A DNA stretch of 64,000 bases from Falciphora oryzae (taxonomy: Eukaryota > Ascomycota > Sordariomycetes > Magnaporthales > Magnaporthaceae): positions 197,768 through 261,767 of the forward strand of contig JNVV01000029.1 in the NCBI GenBank assembly GCA_000733355.1. The letters are read 5' to 3'. The position numbers were made by a program, and so were the translations under genes. Numbering within the stretch: position 1 is the stretch's first letter; every line of letters starts with the position of its first letter. The notes beneath the pieces are model-generated. The model ran no database searches, was not told the origin of the DNA, and saw nothing but the letters and a program-made list of their open reading frames with translations. Of this stretch, positions 45,712-56,746 are shown piece by piece.

Positions 45712-47403
45712 AGAACGAGAAAAAAAAGACGAAACCCTGAGAAAAAACATGTATTTTTTAGCTGATTAGACAAACGACATTTCTGGGTAGCCTCTTTCTT
45801 TCCTTCTTTCCTGGTCTTACTGGACAAGCTGTGCTCGGGTCCTTGTATGGTGTTTCTATCTCCTTGGTTGGGCTTTGGGAGCAATTTACGAAACGGAATA
45901 CATTTTCTTGGTTATCTACCCACACCGACCTTCTCATGGCCGTGCTTCGTCTTTGCTCTTGTGTCTCTGTTTGCGTGCCATCTTGTGTCGATTCCCTGAG
46001 CTGGGTCTCGACATGCTTTGATCGGCACCGGGTTACCTTTTCATATCGTGCCTTGGCTTCTGGGAGGCTATTTTGCACTTTTGATGCGTGGTGTGGATGG
46101 CTTAGGCTGTCTTGCCTGGCCTGTCTGAGAGTTCTCCGGTGCCGAGATAGAGATGATGATGACTACGTCTGTTTTGATCGCTGCTGTCAACACGCAAAGA
46201 CTTTGGACCTCTGGCTGGCTGCCAACTTACGACTTGTATCTTCGCAAGCAATAAGATCCCCAAATCGCGGAATTCGAGTGGTTGCGGCGCTTATATCTAC
46301 AATACACTCATTCTACCCGATAAGGCCCGTCGCGCATCGCATGCCAAATTAGGTGCTGAATTCGTTCACGTTCAATGTTTTTTTTTTTTCTTCTTCTACT
46401 TTGCTTGATATCTTCTAAATCGACATCTATTCAACCGAGGCTTCTCACACCGGTGGTCATGCGTTAAAAAAATGAGAATGACAGTATAAAAGATGAAGAA
46501 ATATGGAGCATGAAAGGAAAAGAGATATCCAAGATATGTGAATATCCAAACCTACCTCACAATATACTGCTCATATGACAGCGCCCCGTTCTAGCTTGTC
46601 CTCCGCCGGCTCGACGGGCCATCAATCGACGGCGGCTGGCCCTTTTGGTCTTTATCATTAGCCTGCTGCTGATCCGTCTGCAAGTCGCGTCGCGGTGCTG
46701 ACCAAAACAAGGCCGGGCTACCTGTGCAAGAACGGAGCTCATCATCGCCTTGCGACGTGGTTGCCCAACCCGGACTGTTTGGGGGCCGCTTTGGAATCGC
46801 CCCTGCTCGCCTCGGCCGAGGTCAGCGCGAGTCCGGATTTTCGCTGTGGCTGGGCTCATGGTCGAGAACAAGACCATAGACAGACCCTAAGGGGCGATTC
46901 TTTCCCCTGGTGGAAGACATTTTGTCCATCAAAGATCTGCCAAGTCGTCCGGAAGTGATTCTTCGTGCGGGCACGGGCAAGCAACCATGAGCTTCCCTGC
47001 CTATACGGCTCTGCTGCCAGTTCGTTGGTGACGATGGCCGTTCTGGCACGGTCGCCGATGTAAACGCGCACACAACGGTCGCCCGCCCGCTGCTTTCGGT
47101 GCTGGCGCAACACATGACCGCAGCGAAAGGGGTGGGAGAAAAAGACGCCGTCTTTCGCTGGGACAGTGCTCTGCAACGGCGAGAACGGCACAGGTAGCAC
47201 CTCCATCGCGGACGGACCAGCGATGCTGCATATGCCTTGTTTTGCGCCTTTGCCGAGGCGCCGCCCGCATTTTCCCAATTTCCCAGTGCACGGCGACTGC
47301 ACCGGGCGGGACCATGTCCAATTTCGCTGTTGGCCACGCGACGGTGTTGAAAGGGGCTGAGTAGCCTCCTGAAGCTTCAATCCAACTAATGCGATAGCCA
47401 TTT
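45712..47403. other. Convergent 3' region, no gene supported
   Basis: Lies between the 3' ends of the secreted protein and the 2EXR gene. The first part looks like 3'-UTR and AT-rich spacer. Open frames at 46.6-47.4 kb occur on both strands without domains. Confidence 0.45.
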
Positions 47404-48450
47404 TCATATCCTCCATAGGAATGGGTCAAATTCGAGCGTTGGAGCATCGATTCGGTAAACTGCCTTGACGGCGCGGCGCCTGCCGGGGACCAGGTTACTG
47501 GGGATTAGGGTGACATCGGGCGGCCCGCGCAGATCGGTGGGGGCGCGGCCGGCGTCGCCACGCCACTTTGGGACGGGGCCGAACTGGAGCACGAGGCAGC
47601 GCGAGATGTCGCGGTGGCCCAGCACCTGGGGCACGATGGCGATGGAGTCGAGGGCGGGCAAGGCGTCGGCAATACCTTCCTGCCAGCCTTTGGTTATGAA
47701 ATCGGGTTGGAGGGCGAGGGTGCGGATGTTGCGGTAAAAGCCCGGGTCGAAGCCGGTCCCGTACGAGAAAGCCTGCGGCAGCTCGTCCAGCTCCCATTCG
47801 GGCACGTAAACGGCGTCCAGCTCCGGGCGGAAGGGGCGGCAGGGCACGTCGAGCAGCGTGCGCCCCGCGACGGGGTGCTGGACGGCGCGGAAGGTCAGGC
47901 GGCGCGACACGGCGGCGCGCGACTCGGCGCACACGTGCATGGCGACGGGGAACGGGAGCAGAACGCTGCGGGGCTTGGTCGGGTAGTGGCGGGGGTTGTC
48001 GCGCTTGCGGGTGGCGGGGCCGCCGTTGTCGTCGCCGCCGTTGTCGTCGCCGCCGTTGTCGTCGCCGCCGTTGCTGCCGCCACCGGCGGGGGCCTGGTTG
48101 CTGCTGGCTTGGCCGTCGCCACTGCTGCTCTCGCCTGCGTCGGCATCGCTGTCGTCGTGGTTCGAGTCGTCGGCGTCTTGGCCCTCGAGGTCGTCATCGC
48201 CGTCGTAGTCGTCGTCGTCGTCGTCGTCGTCATCGTCGGAGGGCAGCCAGTTCCACCAGTGGCTCCTGTGGCCGGCTCGTCTGTTGTCGGCGTCGACCAT
48301 GCGATTGAAAAAGTAAATGGCCGGCTCGTCGCGGGCGATGGTCCACTCCCAGATCTCGAGCCGCAGCTCGGCGGGGAGCCTGTTGAAGTCCATTTTGGGT
48401 TTGGGATGGAGCGATGCGCCGAGGTCGGCAGAGGCTACAGAGGGTGCCAT
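47404..48450 (-). CDS. 2EXR-domain protein with an acidic repeat insert
   Basis: One exon of 348 residues. The domain opens with FNRLPAELRLEIWEWTI, the signature of the fungal 2EXR family, whose role is unknown. It continues after an insert at AMHVCAESRAAVSRRLTFRA, followed by YVPEWELDELPQ and TLALQPDF. The insert (about residues 70-150) holds a run of ten Asp, further Asp/Ser/Glu-rich sequence and three GGDDN units encoded by near-identical 15-base repeats. Translation may begin at the first Met or at the second (about residue 20, MDFNRLP), just before the domain. Both are in frame. It is divergent from the F-box/ankyrin gene. Members of this family are often numerous and variable in fungal genomes. 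Confidence 0.82.
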   Translation of the reverse strand: MAPSVASADLGASLHPKPKMDFNRLPAELRLEIWEWTIARDEPAIYFFNRMVDADNRRAGHRSHWWNWLPSDDDDDDDDDDYDGDDDLEGQDADDSNHDDSDADAGESSSGDGQASSNQAPAGGGSNGGDDNGGDDNGGDDNGGPATRKRDNPRHYPTKPRSVLLPFPVAMHVCAESRAAVSRRLTFRAVQHPVAGRTLLDVPCRPFRPELDAVYVPEWELDELPQAFSYGTGFDPGFYRNIRTLALQPDFITKGWQEGIADALPALDSIAIVPQVLGHRDISRCLVLQFGPVPKWRGDAGRAPTDLRGPPDVTLIPSNLVPGRRRAVKAVYRIDAPTLEFDPFLWRI

Positions 48451-49362
48451 GGATGGATCGAGCGCCCGACCCTTTGTGGTTGGATTGGAATGCGTCGCGG
48501 GGGAAGTCCGGCAACTGGACCAGGATCTCCTCGATTCTTACCATTGCAGTTGGGTCTACGCTTTCGGTGCACAAACGTGTGCGGCAGGGCTTATCGGACT
48601 TTGAAGTGCTGGCTTACCAGACAGGAAGGGTCTGGGCCTGTGTGCCATTTCCCCTGTCCCACGTGAACATGGGTCTGGGAAGTCAGCTCGAAGCAGTCCG
48701 AGAAGCTCAGTCGAACGTGCTGTTGGGTAGCTGGTTCCACTCCCCACACCCCACACGCGTGTCCACTGAAATGGAATCCCAACTCTTGACTGCATCAACC
48801 TTGCTATCTTTCAGATCTGCCGTAGCAATCAAATGCGAGAACCTAGGCGTTGAAGAGTCGAGACGTCCCGGCGCGGNNNNNNNNNNNNNNNNNNNNNNNN
48901 NNNNNNNNNNNNNNNNNNNNNNNNNNNNNNNNNNNNNNNNNNNNNNNNNNNNNNNATATTGGTCGAAGTCAATCGGGAACTTTACCCATTGTTGGAATAG
49001 CCTCGAACGCCTCCAATTCCATTGTTGCAGGGGCTTGACTGGGGCGGTGGAGCTTGGATGCCTGGACGTTCCGTGAACGGACAGGGTGTTGGTGACCGCT
49101 CCTTCTCTCGTTGTGCAGGCGACGTGAATTTCTTCAACCCGATCCAGCTGGCTAAGTTCACCCGATGCCAGCATTGGGGGAAGAGCAAGGTTCGACATCA
49201 ACAGCCCGTCATAAATCTCGGAGATCACCCCGTCGAGTTGCGAGTTCTATCGAGGGCGATTGTTATCTGTTTTGTCACCCACTGTCTTGTTGGCCAACAT
49301 CCGTATCATCAAGTGTCCCTAATATCTCCTTTCCTTTCCCTCTTCCACTTCTCTACGCAAAC
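48451..49362. promoter_or_regulatory. Divergent promoter region, with assembly gap
   Basis: Lies between the starts of the 2EXR and F-box/ankyrin genes and includes the 79-N gap at 48877-48955. Short ORFs running through the gap are not supported. Confidence 0.5.
48877..48955. other. Assembly gap of 79 N
   Basis: Intergenic gap. Its true length is unknown. Confidence 1.
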
Positions 49363-52300
49363 ATGGCGTCCTTAACCCATCTGCCCAACGAGCTTATCGA
49401 TCAACTTACGGGCTACCTCGACAGCTGCTGCAGTGACATTGCGGCCCTCGCCCTAACCTGTCGCGCCACATATCCAGCGGCCAATGCAGCGCTCTACCGC
49501 CATGCCTCCAGGCGCCACTCTTACATCCTGTGCTGGGCCAGCAAATCCGGGCGGTTTGGAACTGTGCAGAAACTCCTGGCCGCTGGTACCGAGGCGTCTG
49601 CCACTTATCATCAATGGCTGGGCGAACAGCCGCCGAATCATCCACTGGAAGCGTACCATCACCACAAGCGGGACCAGCAAGCAGACTTTGACTACGAACG
49701 CGACTTTGTACCCAGGTTGTTCTGCGAAGGCGCCAGTGAATATGCTACCCGACGACAAGATGCCAATATTGAGATGTTCGAAGAAGACGAGTCCGCCGTC
49801 CCTGCTGGAGATGATGCGCCGTTTTTGCCATCCCTATGGTGGGACCCCGACCCTGAGCTTCCCGTGCCTAAGCTCGACAGGGACCAGCAGCCTCGGTTCC
49901 GCCGAACGATTGAGCACCAGAAGTCGAGATTTACTCCCCTACATCTGGCAGCAATGGCTGGCCACGTCACGGTCGCGCGACTATTGCTAGACCATGGCGC
50001 CGACTTGAATGCCCCGGCGGTCCGTATTTGCAAGTGTGAGCGCTTGCTGCTGTCCCACAGGAATCATCGGCGCGGTCACTCGGTCCATTCTGATAGAACC
50101 GTGCCTCCGGCAATCGCAGCAACCCCTCTCCACTTGGCCCTCTGCCAGGGGCAGAGCGCCATGGCCAAGATGCTTCTCGAACGAGGTGCTTCACACGACT
50201 TCGACGAGCCGAAATGGAAAACCCATGCCATACATACCGCAGCTGCACACGGCCAGATTGAAGTCCTCAAGATGCTACTTGCTGGGGGCAACATCAACAT
50301 CAACCTCCAGGACTGGAACGGCCTAACCCCCCTGTGCTATGCCTACATAAGCCGACAGCGGGAGACGCTTCTCTGGCTGCTAGACAACAAGGCCGATGTC
50401 GACGCTCGGCTCGGGAAAAACCTCACGCTTCTCCATCTTGCCTGCATCGACGGCGCCTTTTCTGTTGCGCGCCGTCTGGTTGACGCCGGAGCCAATGTCA
50501 ACATACCTTGCTCTATCAGCAACGACTGGGGTCCGACCTGGCCGTTGGAGCTTTGCGCGCTGCTTCATCATTCCAAATCTAGTCGCGCATACGCACAAAA
50601 CGACAGGAAGCTACACCAGCTCAGATTTGAACAACGCAGACTCGAGCTCATGCGGAGGCTGTTGGCTGCTGGGGCATCCCCCAACAACCTCAGGAGGGAA
50701 GCAGCCCCTGACGAAGATCCTTACCCCCTCTACCGCGACATCTCGCCCCTGTCAATTGCGGCAGCGCACAACTCCATACCTATGCTAGAGCTTCTCCTCG
50801 CGGCAGGCGCTGAACCATCGCAGGATGGCGCACTTCTCATCCACGAGGCCATCTACCCGGGATGCCTGAAGTGGGAAGCGAGGAAAAGCAGCCCACTTGA
50901 GACACTGCAGTGGCTTGTGGCCCATGGGGTCTCTACCAAGTCCCAGTCAAGGATAATGGCTCTTGCAGCAGTCGCGGTTGTAGAGCAGCCTGCAGATTGC
51001 CCCTGGAGAGGGGAAGTCCTCGCATGGCTTGTTGCCCATGGTCTCAACCAGGTGTTCAATGTCACCATCCACCGGCATAAAACCAAGCCCCGGCAGCGTG
51101 TGCATCCTTTTAGCTTCCTCGACTGGCTTCATCTGGCATACCCGCGTTCTTCCATACGCCATTTCTCCTTCCCCTCTCCTCTTTCACATTTTCATCGCTG
51201 TCCCAACTCATCCAACAGCTATCATTACACGAATGACCTCACATCGCCCCTTGCCGCAGCATTAGTGGGCGGGGACAAAACCATCTGCCGAATGCTGATT
51301 CAGACAGATGCTTTACTCGACATGTCCGAAGCTTTCAACTACTTCACCACCAGAGCGAGGGGTGACTGGTTCCCGAGACGCGCTTGGGACTCGTGGAAAC
51401 TCCACTGTAGCCCTAGTACAAGAGAATGGCTTGTGGCAAAGATGAAGCAGAACACCGAGACTTTAGCCTTACTCCTTGAGCTCGACGTTGATCACCAGAT
51501 CAGAGGGGATGAAAGCACGTTTCTACGTCTTATCCAACCAATCGGACTGTATGCCTCCAGCATCTTGATCGAAGCCCCTCTTCCGAGCCAAGAGGCCCTC
51601 TATAGCGAGCTCAAAGGGAGTTCGTCTGAAAGGAGGGCTCCTTTCGACGATGGTGACGTGTTGCGCAAGCCCCACGTTGACGACATCGCCACCTTCTGCC
51701 GCCTCCGCGATCAGCAGCTCTCTGCAGGAGCGCAGCCGCGAAACTGGGACTTGGCCTTCCGGCTGTTGGCCGCCATCTTGGCGCAGAACTGGGACGCTGC
51801 CTACTTTCTTCTGCGTCACGGCCCCGACCTATCCTGGATCAAGGGCGGGGGCTTGGGGCATTACGCCCGAGTGGTCTCCGCCCTCGAGCAGGCCCCATCC
51901 CCAGATGTCATTGGTGTAGAAAACTACCTATCGCTGATTGAGAGGTGGCACGGCTCGGCCGTTCGCTTCGGCACCGACGAAAGCGAGGAGGACGTCCGCG
52001 CATCGCTCCTGTACAACGCCTGCGAGGGCAGCATGGACATCTGCGCCCTCTTCCTTGCCGGCGACCCTGACGGCGCCCGCAGTGCGCTCAAGCGTCGCCC
52101 AACCCACACTGGGATAGAGACCCAGGGCGGCCAGGGCTACGATCCCCCCAGGGCCTTGAACTTTTGGTTCGAAAACGTTTGCAGCAACCTGGCCCTGCTC
52201 GAGACGAGCCAAGAGGCCCCCAAGGAGGTGCGACTGAGGCTGCTCCAGCTCTTGAGGGCGGGCGGGCACCCCCAAGATCCCAACCCGGGAGTGTACGACG

Positions 52301-52494
52301 TGTGGGGGTTTTTCGTGGCAAAAATAAGGAGCGGGGACGAGAAATGGCGGACCTCCCCGCGCTGGGTTGCGAAATCGCAAACCTTTGAAGGCCTCGAGGT
52401 CACGTCGTTGATCAACGGGGCTGATGGCTCCATCAGTGTGGAGCTGGAGCTGGAAGGGGTCCGGGAGAAGTTTTTATACGAGGCATGTTGGTGA
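49363..52494 (+). CDS. F-box-like / ankyrin-repeat protein
   Basis: One exon of 1043 residues. The start is set at MASLTHLPNELIDQLTGYLD, an F-box-like helix pair (about residues 1-45), although the frame is open further upstream; CGCAAACATGGC is a good start context. Ankyrin repeats follow at about 190-220 (FTPLHLAAMAGHVTVARLLL), 252-385 (four repeats, for example TPLHLALCQGQSAMAKMLLE and LTLLHLACIDGAFSVARRLV) and 460-500, with a degenerate one near 625. The C-terminal third has no repeat I recognise. F-box proteins usually link substrates to SCF ubiquitin ligases, with ankyrin repeats as the binding platform, but Skp1 binding is only inferred here. A 12-bp minisatellite begins three bases after the stop. 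Confidence 0.85.
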   Translation: MASLTHLPNELIDQLTGYLDSCCSDIAALALTCRATYPAANAALYRHASRRHSYILCWASKSGRFGTVQKLLAAGTEASATYHQWLGEQPPNHPLEAYHHHKRDQQADFDYERDFVPRLFCEGASEYATRRQDANIEMFEEDESAVPAGDDAPFLPSLWWDPDPELPVPKLDRDQQPRFRRTIEHQKSRFTPLHLAAMAGHVTVARLLLDHGADLNAPAVRICKCERLLLSHRNHRRGHSVHSDRTVPPAIAATPLHLALCQGQSAMAKMLLERGASHDFDEPKWKTHAIHTAAAHGQIEVLKMLLAGGNININLQDWNGLTPLCYAYISRQRETLLWLLDNKADVDARLGKNLTLLHLACIDGAFSVARRLVDAGANVNIPCSISNDWGPTWPLELCALLHHSKSSRAYAQNDRKLHQLRFEQRRLELMRRLLAAGASPNNLRREAAPDEDPYPLYRDISPLSIAAAHNSIPMLELLLAAGAEPSQDGALLIHEAIYPGCLKWEARKSSPLETLQWLVAHGVSTKSQSRIMALAAVAVVEQPADCPWRGEVLAWLVAHGLNQVFNVTIHRHKTKPRQRVHPFSFLDWLHLAYPRSSIRHFSFPSPLSHFHRCPNSSNSYHYTNDLTSPLAAALVGGDKTICRMLIQTDALLDMSEAFNYFTTRARGDWFPRRAWDSWKLHCSPSTREWLVAKMKQNTETLALLLELDVDHQIRGDESTFLRLIQPIGLYASSILIEAPLPSQEALYSELKGSSSERRAPFDDGDVLRKPHVDDIATFCRLRDQQLSAGAQPRNWDLAFRLLAAILAQNWDAAYFLLRHGPDLSWIKGGGLGHYARVVSALEQAPSPDVIGVENYLSLIERWHGSAVRFGTDESEEDVRASLLYNACEGSMDICALFLAGDPDGARSALKRRPTHTGIETQGGQGYDPPRALNFWFENVCSNLALLETSQEAPKEVRLRLLQLLRAGGHPQDPNPGVYDVWGFFVAKIRSGDEKWRTSPRWVAKSQTFEGLEVTSLINGADGSISVELELEGVREKFLYEACW

Positions 52495-52497
52495 AGA

Positions 52498-52604
52498 AGA
52501 CACGGAGGGAGATACGGAGGGAGACACGGAGGGGGACACGGAGGGGGACGGAAAGGAGACAGGAAAGGAGACAGGAAAGGAGACAGGAAAGGAGACAGGA
52601 AAGG
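52498..52604. repeat. 12-bp minisatellite, nine units
   Basis: The first units are AGACACGGAGGG and close variants; the last four are AGACAGGAAAGG. One unit between the two types is 11 bases. It starts three bases after the stop codon of the F-box/ankyrin gene. Confidence 0.9.
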
Positions 52605-55600
52605 AAAGAACTGGGGCAGTGGTGGGCGTGCCTATTATGGACCACCGATGAATGTTCCAATTAGCGAGGTCGTGAGGGACTCCCTCGCGGTTTGTGGTCA
52701 TTTCCAAATTCAGCAATACCTCCCCCAATCAATACTGCTGAAGGCCTGTCCGTGGAGAGACCATCACGGCCACTCAGAGTTGTGTATATCTCGTGTAAAG
52801 AAGGGCACCACGCGACCAGTCACCGACGGTCACGACGACATTGCTTTCTGTTCGCCTTCTGCACATGCTCACGGATGACGAGCGCCCCGAACCCATGACC
52901 GTTTCCTGAAAGATGAAAAGCCTTGTCACGTTTATAAAAGGGACATGCTAGATCCGGGGCAAGGCCTTGAATCGCACAAGCGTCTCTTAGGTTTTTTCCT
53001 ATCTCTTGTCCAAGATCCCTTCATCACGCCACGGTGGCAATCGCCGTAAACCAAGCAGGTTGAAGTAGTCGGGGCGGCCAATTGCAAACTGCTGGGGGTT
53101 CCGACTGACGCGGTCAGTTCCTCAGGGTTTTTTTTTCCTGTAGTACGCTATCTAGTTTTATTTCTTTACAGTTGCACGACATATCTGCAATCTCAAAACA
53201 ATGTTGTTGGTTTGCCCCGATGGCATCGGAACCCACCTATTGCTTATTGCGTGGCCCTGTGCCAAGTCGTCTCAATGTATACAAATCTCTAATATACCAA
53301 CGCCGAGCCGCAGTCAAAGCGTACTTACTGCCTGCTGACATCCTAGCCGCACTCTGACTGTCTGTAGCTTCTGGGGCACAGTGAAGTACGGCAGAGCTAT
53401 CACAGCTAGCCCGTCTCGCATGCCACGGAAAGGCGGGATTCGAAGCATACGCGACGGGCTACGCGCGGCAGAGGATACGGCTCACGTGCGATGGCGTCAT
53501 TGTGCCTGGGGCTGGACCCGACTCGGGGGGCCATCACGAAGGACGGTTCCGTTGGCGGCATTTTGTGGCACGGTGGTTGGCAGCCCGGTCGTCAGGTCCA
53601 GTGGACCGAGACCCATCGGCGGGATCTCTTTCCTGAGCACACCATTTCGCCCTTCCATTCCTTTGGCAGGATTCGTTGGGCGTCTGTCTGCAAGCGCGGC
53701 GGGTGACGGCGAATAATGGGGAGGGGAAGCCGAACCGCCAAGCAAAACAAAAAAAAAAAAAAGGGTCGGAGGGGGACCTACCTATCTTGGAAAGGGCGAG
53801 GTCGTTAGCGCAGCCCACCAGCTGAGCTTGGCACGGCCAGACCAGGCCTAAACGGCCGAGATGACCAGTTGGAGCAGCCAGGGAGAAACAGGTCCGACTC
53901 GAACAGGAGTCGCTCATGTGATGCCGGGTGCCGTCGACGCGGGGACTTTTTGTGGTGTGCCGGGGTGCGTGTTAGTTTTTTTTTTTTCTTTCTTTCGGTG
54001 CCGCATCTCGTCAATGCCAAGCCTGCGGTTAGGCGCGGAATTGCCTAGCACGCCCAAATAGGTAGGTTCTCCTGCGGAGAAGGATTCGTCGTGCAGGCGG
54101 CTGCCGGCCGTTTAGCTGGGCATGTTGGTGAAGTGCCAAGGCCGAGGCAGGTGTAAGAAGCACATGCAGGCGACGGCGGGACGGTGTTCTTATCCGTTGG
54201 TGGCCCAAGAAACACGACGATAACGACAATGTGCCCGGGCATGCTCAAGATGGAGCTGGAGGAGGCCCACCGATATCGTGTTAGTCGGGTCTTGAACAGG
54301 CCCTCACGGCAGCAGCGACCATGAATTCTGCAGCGACCATGCACCAACAGCGCAGCTGATGGATGGCAGGCAGGCTCACCCTCTCGGATCCTGTAAGGAG
54401 GCAATAATTGAATACAAATCACGCAGGTATGGATATCGGCCAGGTGTCGGCGAGCAGGCGAGCGGCCACGACTTCCTTTCGGGGCAGGCCTGCTGTGCTG
54501 TGCCGGGGACAAACAGGGGTGTTGGACGGAGCGGGCAGAAACTGGGGGCACCCATGATACCAGGCGCGATTTCTCGGATCTTGGCGGGGGTGGGGCCTCG
54601 CTCAATCAATCAATCCGTTCAAATAAAAAACACCCTCAACCCCACCTGCCAAGCTCCCCTCGGGTCCCACAAGGCGCTTGGCACTCCCCGCCCGTCGGCC
54701 TGTGCGCGATTGCCAGCCCAGCCCCCTGTCAGTTTCCCCGCTAGGTTGGCGAGCAAGCATGGATTCACGTCTTTGGTCGGGTCGGGGTTGGTGGTGGTGC
54801 ACGGAATCCTCCGGAGTGACCTTGTCGCCTTTACGAAAGTATTGCCTGCGGTCTTCAAACGCGGAATAGTGTCTTTTGTGTCGATCCTGCCAGGAGCCTG
54901 GCCAATGGCGGCTTTGCGATTAGTTTTACTTTGGTGACACGATTAGAATCTCGATTCCTTAGGTCCCGCCGTCCCATCTCTTTCGGTCGACGGAATGGGT
55001 GCTATCTTGGTGGGGTGGACGAGTAGCGCGGGACAAGATCTCCAAGCCGACCTCTCGCGATTGATCAATTGGTTGTTATCTCTCGGGCAATTGACGCTTG
55101 GGGCTTCTGGAAGGCACGCTAGGAGCCGACAGCCCCTAGTCTAGTGGTCAGCAAAGGGTGTGGCACCGCAGAGATGCGGCGTGGGCAGCGGCAAGAAAGG
55201 GTCAGGAGAAAGCAAGCACTCCAAGCTCAGGCGCACAACAAGCAAACTTGGCGCATCGTGCCGTTTGCAAGAGTCGCCTTGGTCCAGCGCCAACGTGAAT
55301 CATCTCTTGGACGACGGGCTGGGCAGAGTTGGGAGTCTATAAAATTGACTTTGCACGCGCAGGCAGGCATACGTAAGGAAACAAAAGAAAAAGGTTGATA
55401 AAAAAAAAGGGTGTCTATTAGATGATAGCTGGCAGGTGCCCGCTGACAGTGAGGTGGCATCTGGCGTAGTGGTGTCCAGGCTAATGCAAAGCACGCTCGC
55501 GCTTCGGGTGGAACAGACCCGGGCAGCGAATTGATTGATTATCTCCTCGACGGGACATCAGGCGATGGCCATTGGTGGCCCAGTCGGACGGATCGAATAC

Positions 55601-56746
55601 GTGCTGATATCGAGGACAAGAGACGCCTACAAAAAAGGGAGGGGCCGGCGGGTGGCAAAGCCAAAAAGAAAGGCCGAAACATCAAACGATCAAACCCGAT
55701 GGGATTCCTGGGGCGGGCCGGGCTGGCCATCATTGGAGCATCACAGATGACCCAATCACAGTTCTGGGTGGTCGCGCCTGCTATCAGGGTGCGGGCTTCC
55801 GACCTTCCTAATCCGGCTGGCTCTTCACAGGACAGCTGGAACCAGCAATTGAGCGACATGCATCGTCTTTGAGGAGCTGTCGGCTGGTTGCGAGCGGCGC
55901 TTTGCCCCCTTTCTGGCCCAGGCGGCTTGGCGGTCAAGCAGCAACGGACTCGCCAGATTAGCTGCCCTTGAAAATTTCCTTGGGATGATCTGCGAATGGG
56001 GCCGAGGGCCTCCATCCTCGTGCGGGCACGCGACAGTGGGGAAGTCTCGGGGTGGCGACGAGTCGAGGGGCAAGAAAAGAGCAGCTTCTGCACAGAGCAA
56101 GTACCACGGTGGTTGGGATTGGGCAACGAGTAGGTGGCCACCCCATCTATCAGTAATAGGCGCCATGTACCACTTACTACGTACGTATAGTATAGTAAAG
56201 TGCGTGCCGCCTGCTATCACGCACGGATGGCCACCCGCCTGCCTGCATCCCGCAAGCGCGCCCCAGAGGACGACGCTGCTGCCTCTGAGGGTGGGACCCG
56301 AGCTTGTCTCCGTTCTGGGTCCTCGGCCGGCGCGTCTTGCTCGCACCCCACACCCCCTGTCGTCCCGTATCGCGACATGGACCACGCCCTCCTCCGCGTT
56401 CTGGCTCGGGGCACCCTGCCTGAACCATGTCTGGGCCTCTCGCCCCAAAGGGTAGGTGGTCGCTCCTTCCTGCTGGGTGGCAGCTGGGTGGCACTCGAGG
56501 TCCACCGAGATGGCTCGCTTCGCTGCCCTCCTCCTGTTACCCTACTACCCCAGGAGCCCTCTGGGGAATATATAGAGACGTTGCTCCCGTCGTCCTGGCC
56601 CGTTCCCGTCTCTTCTCTGCTCCCGCCTGGACTCTGCACGCGCCTCTCCCGCTTCAGCCTAAGACCGGCACCGGCACCAGCGTCGAAGCCTTCTCCCCAT
56701 CTTTGCTTCCGCAGACACCTGCTTCCCCCAACAGAGGCTGCCCATC
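52605..56746. other. About 4.1 kb without a convincing gene
   Basis: Open frames are short or antisense to each other. It has poly-A or poly-T tracts near 53746-53762 and 53976-53987. The 191-codon frame at 56200-56775 overlaps the PTR2 promoter and start and is judged spurious. The right end carries the PTR2 promoter. Confidence 0.45.
56569..56574 (+). promoter_or_regulatory. TATA box candidate for the peptide transporter
   Basis: TATATA in GGAATATATAGAGACG, about 175 bases before the start codon and followed by CT-rich leader. Confidence 0.55.

Noticed and set aside
44119..45750. 543-codon open frame antisense to the secreted protein
   Set aside because: Gly/Ser/Leu-rich mirror of the repeat gene, with no start context or domain; the + strand frame has a signal peptide.
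47614..48666. 350-codon + strand frame over the 2EXR gene
   Set aside because: Val/Ala/Gly-rich shadow including a mirrored Asp run; the - strand frame has the 2EXR signature.
52498..52604. Regular short repeats suggestive of an array with spacers
   Set aside because: Head-to-tail 12-bp units without spacers, in a eukaryotic genome: a minisatellite, not CRISPR.
55136..55230. tRNA-like D-arm string (TAGTCTAGTGGTCAGC)
   Set aside because: No matching T arm or acceptor stem within range.
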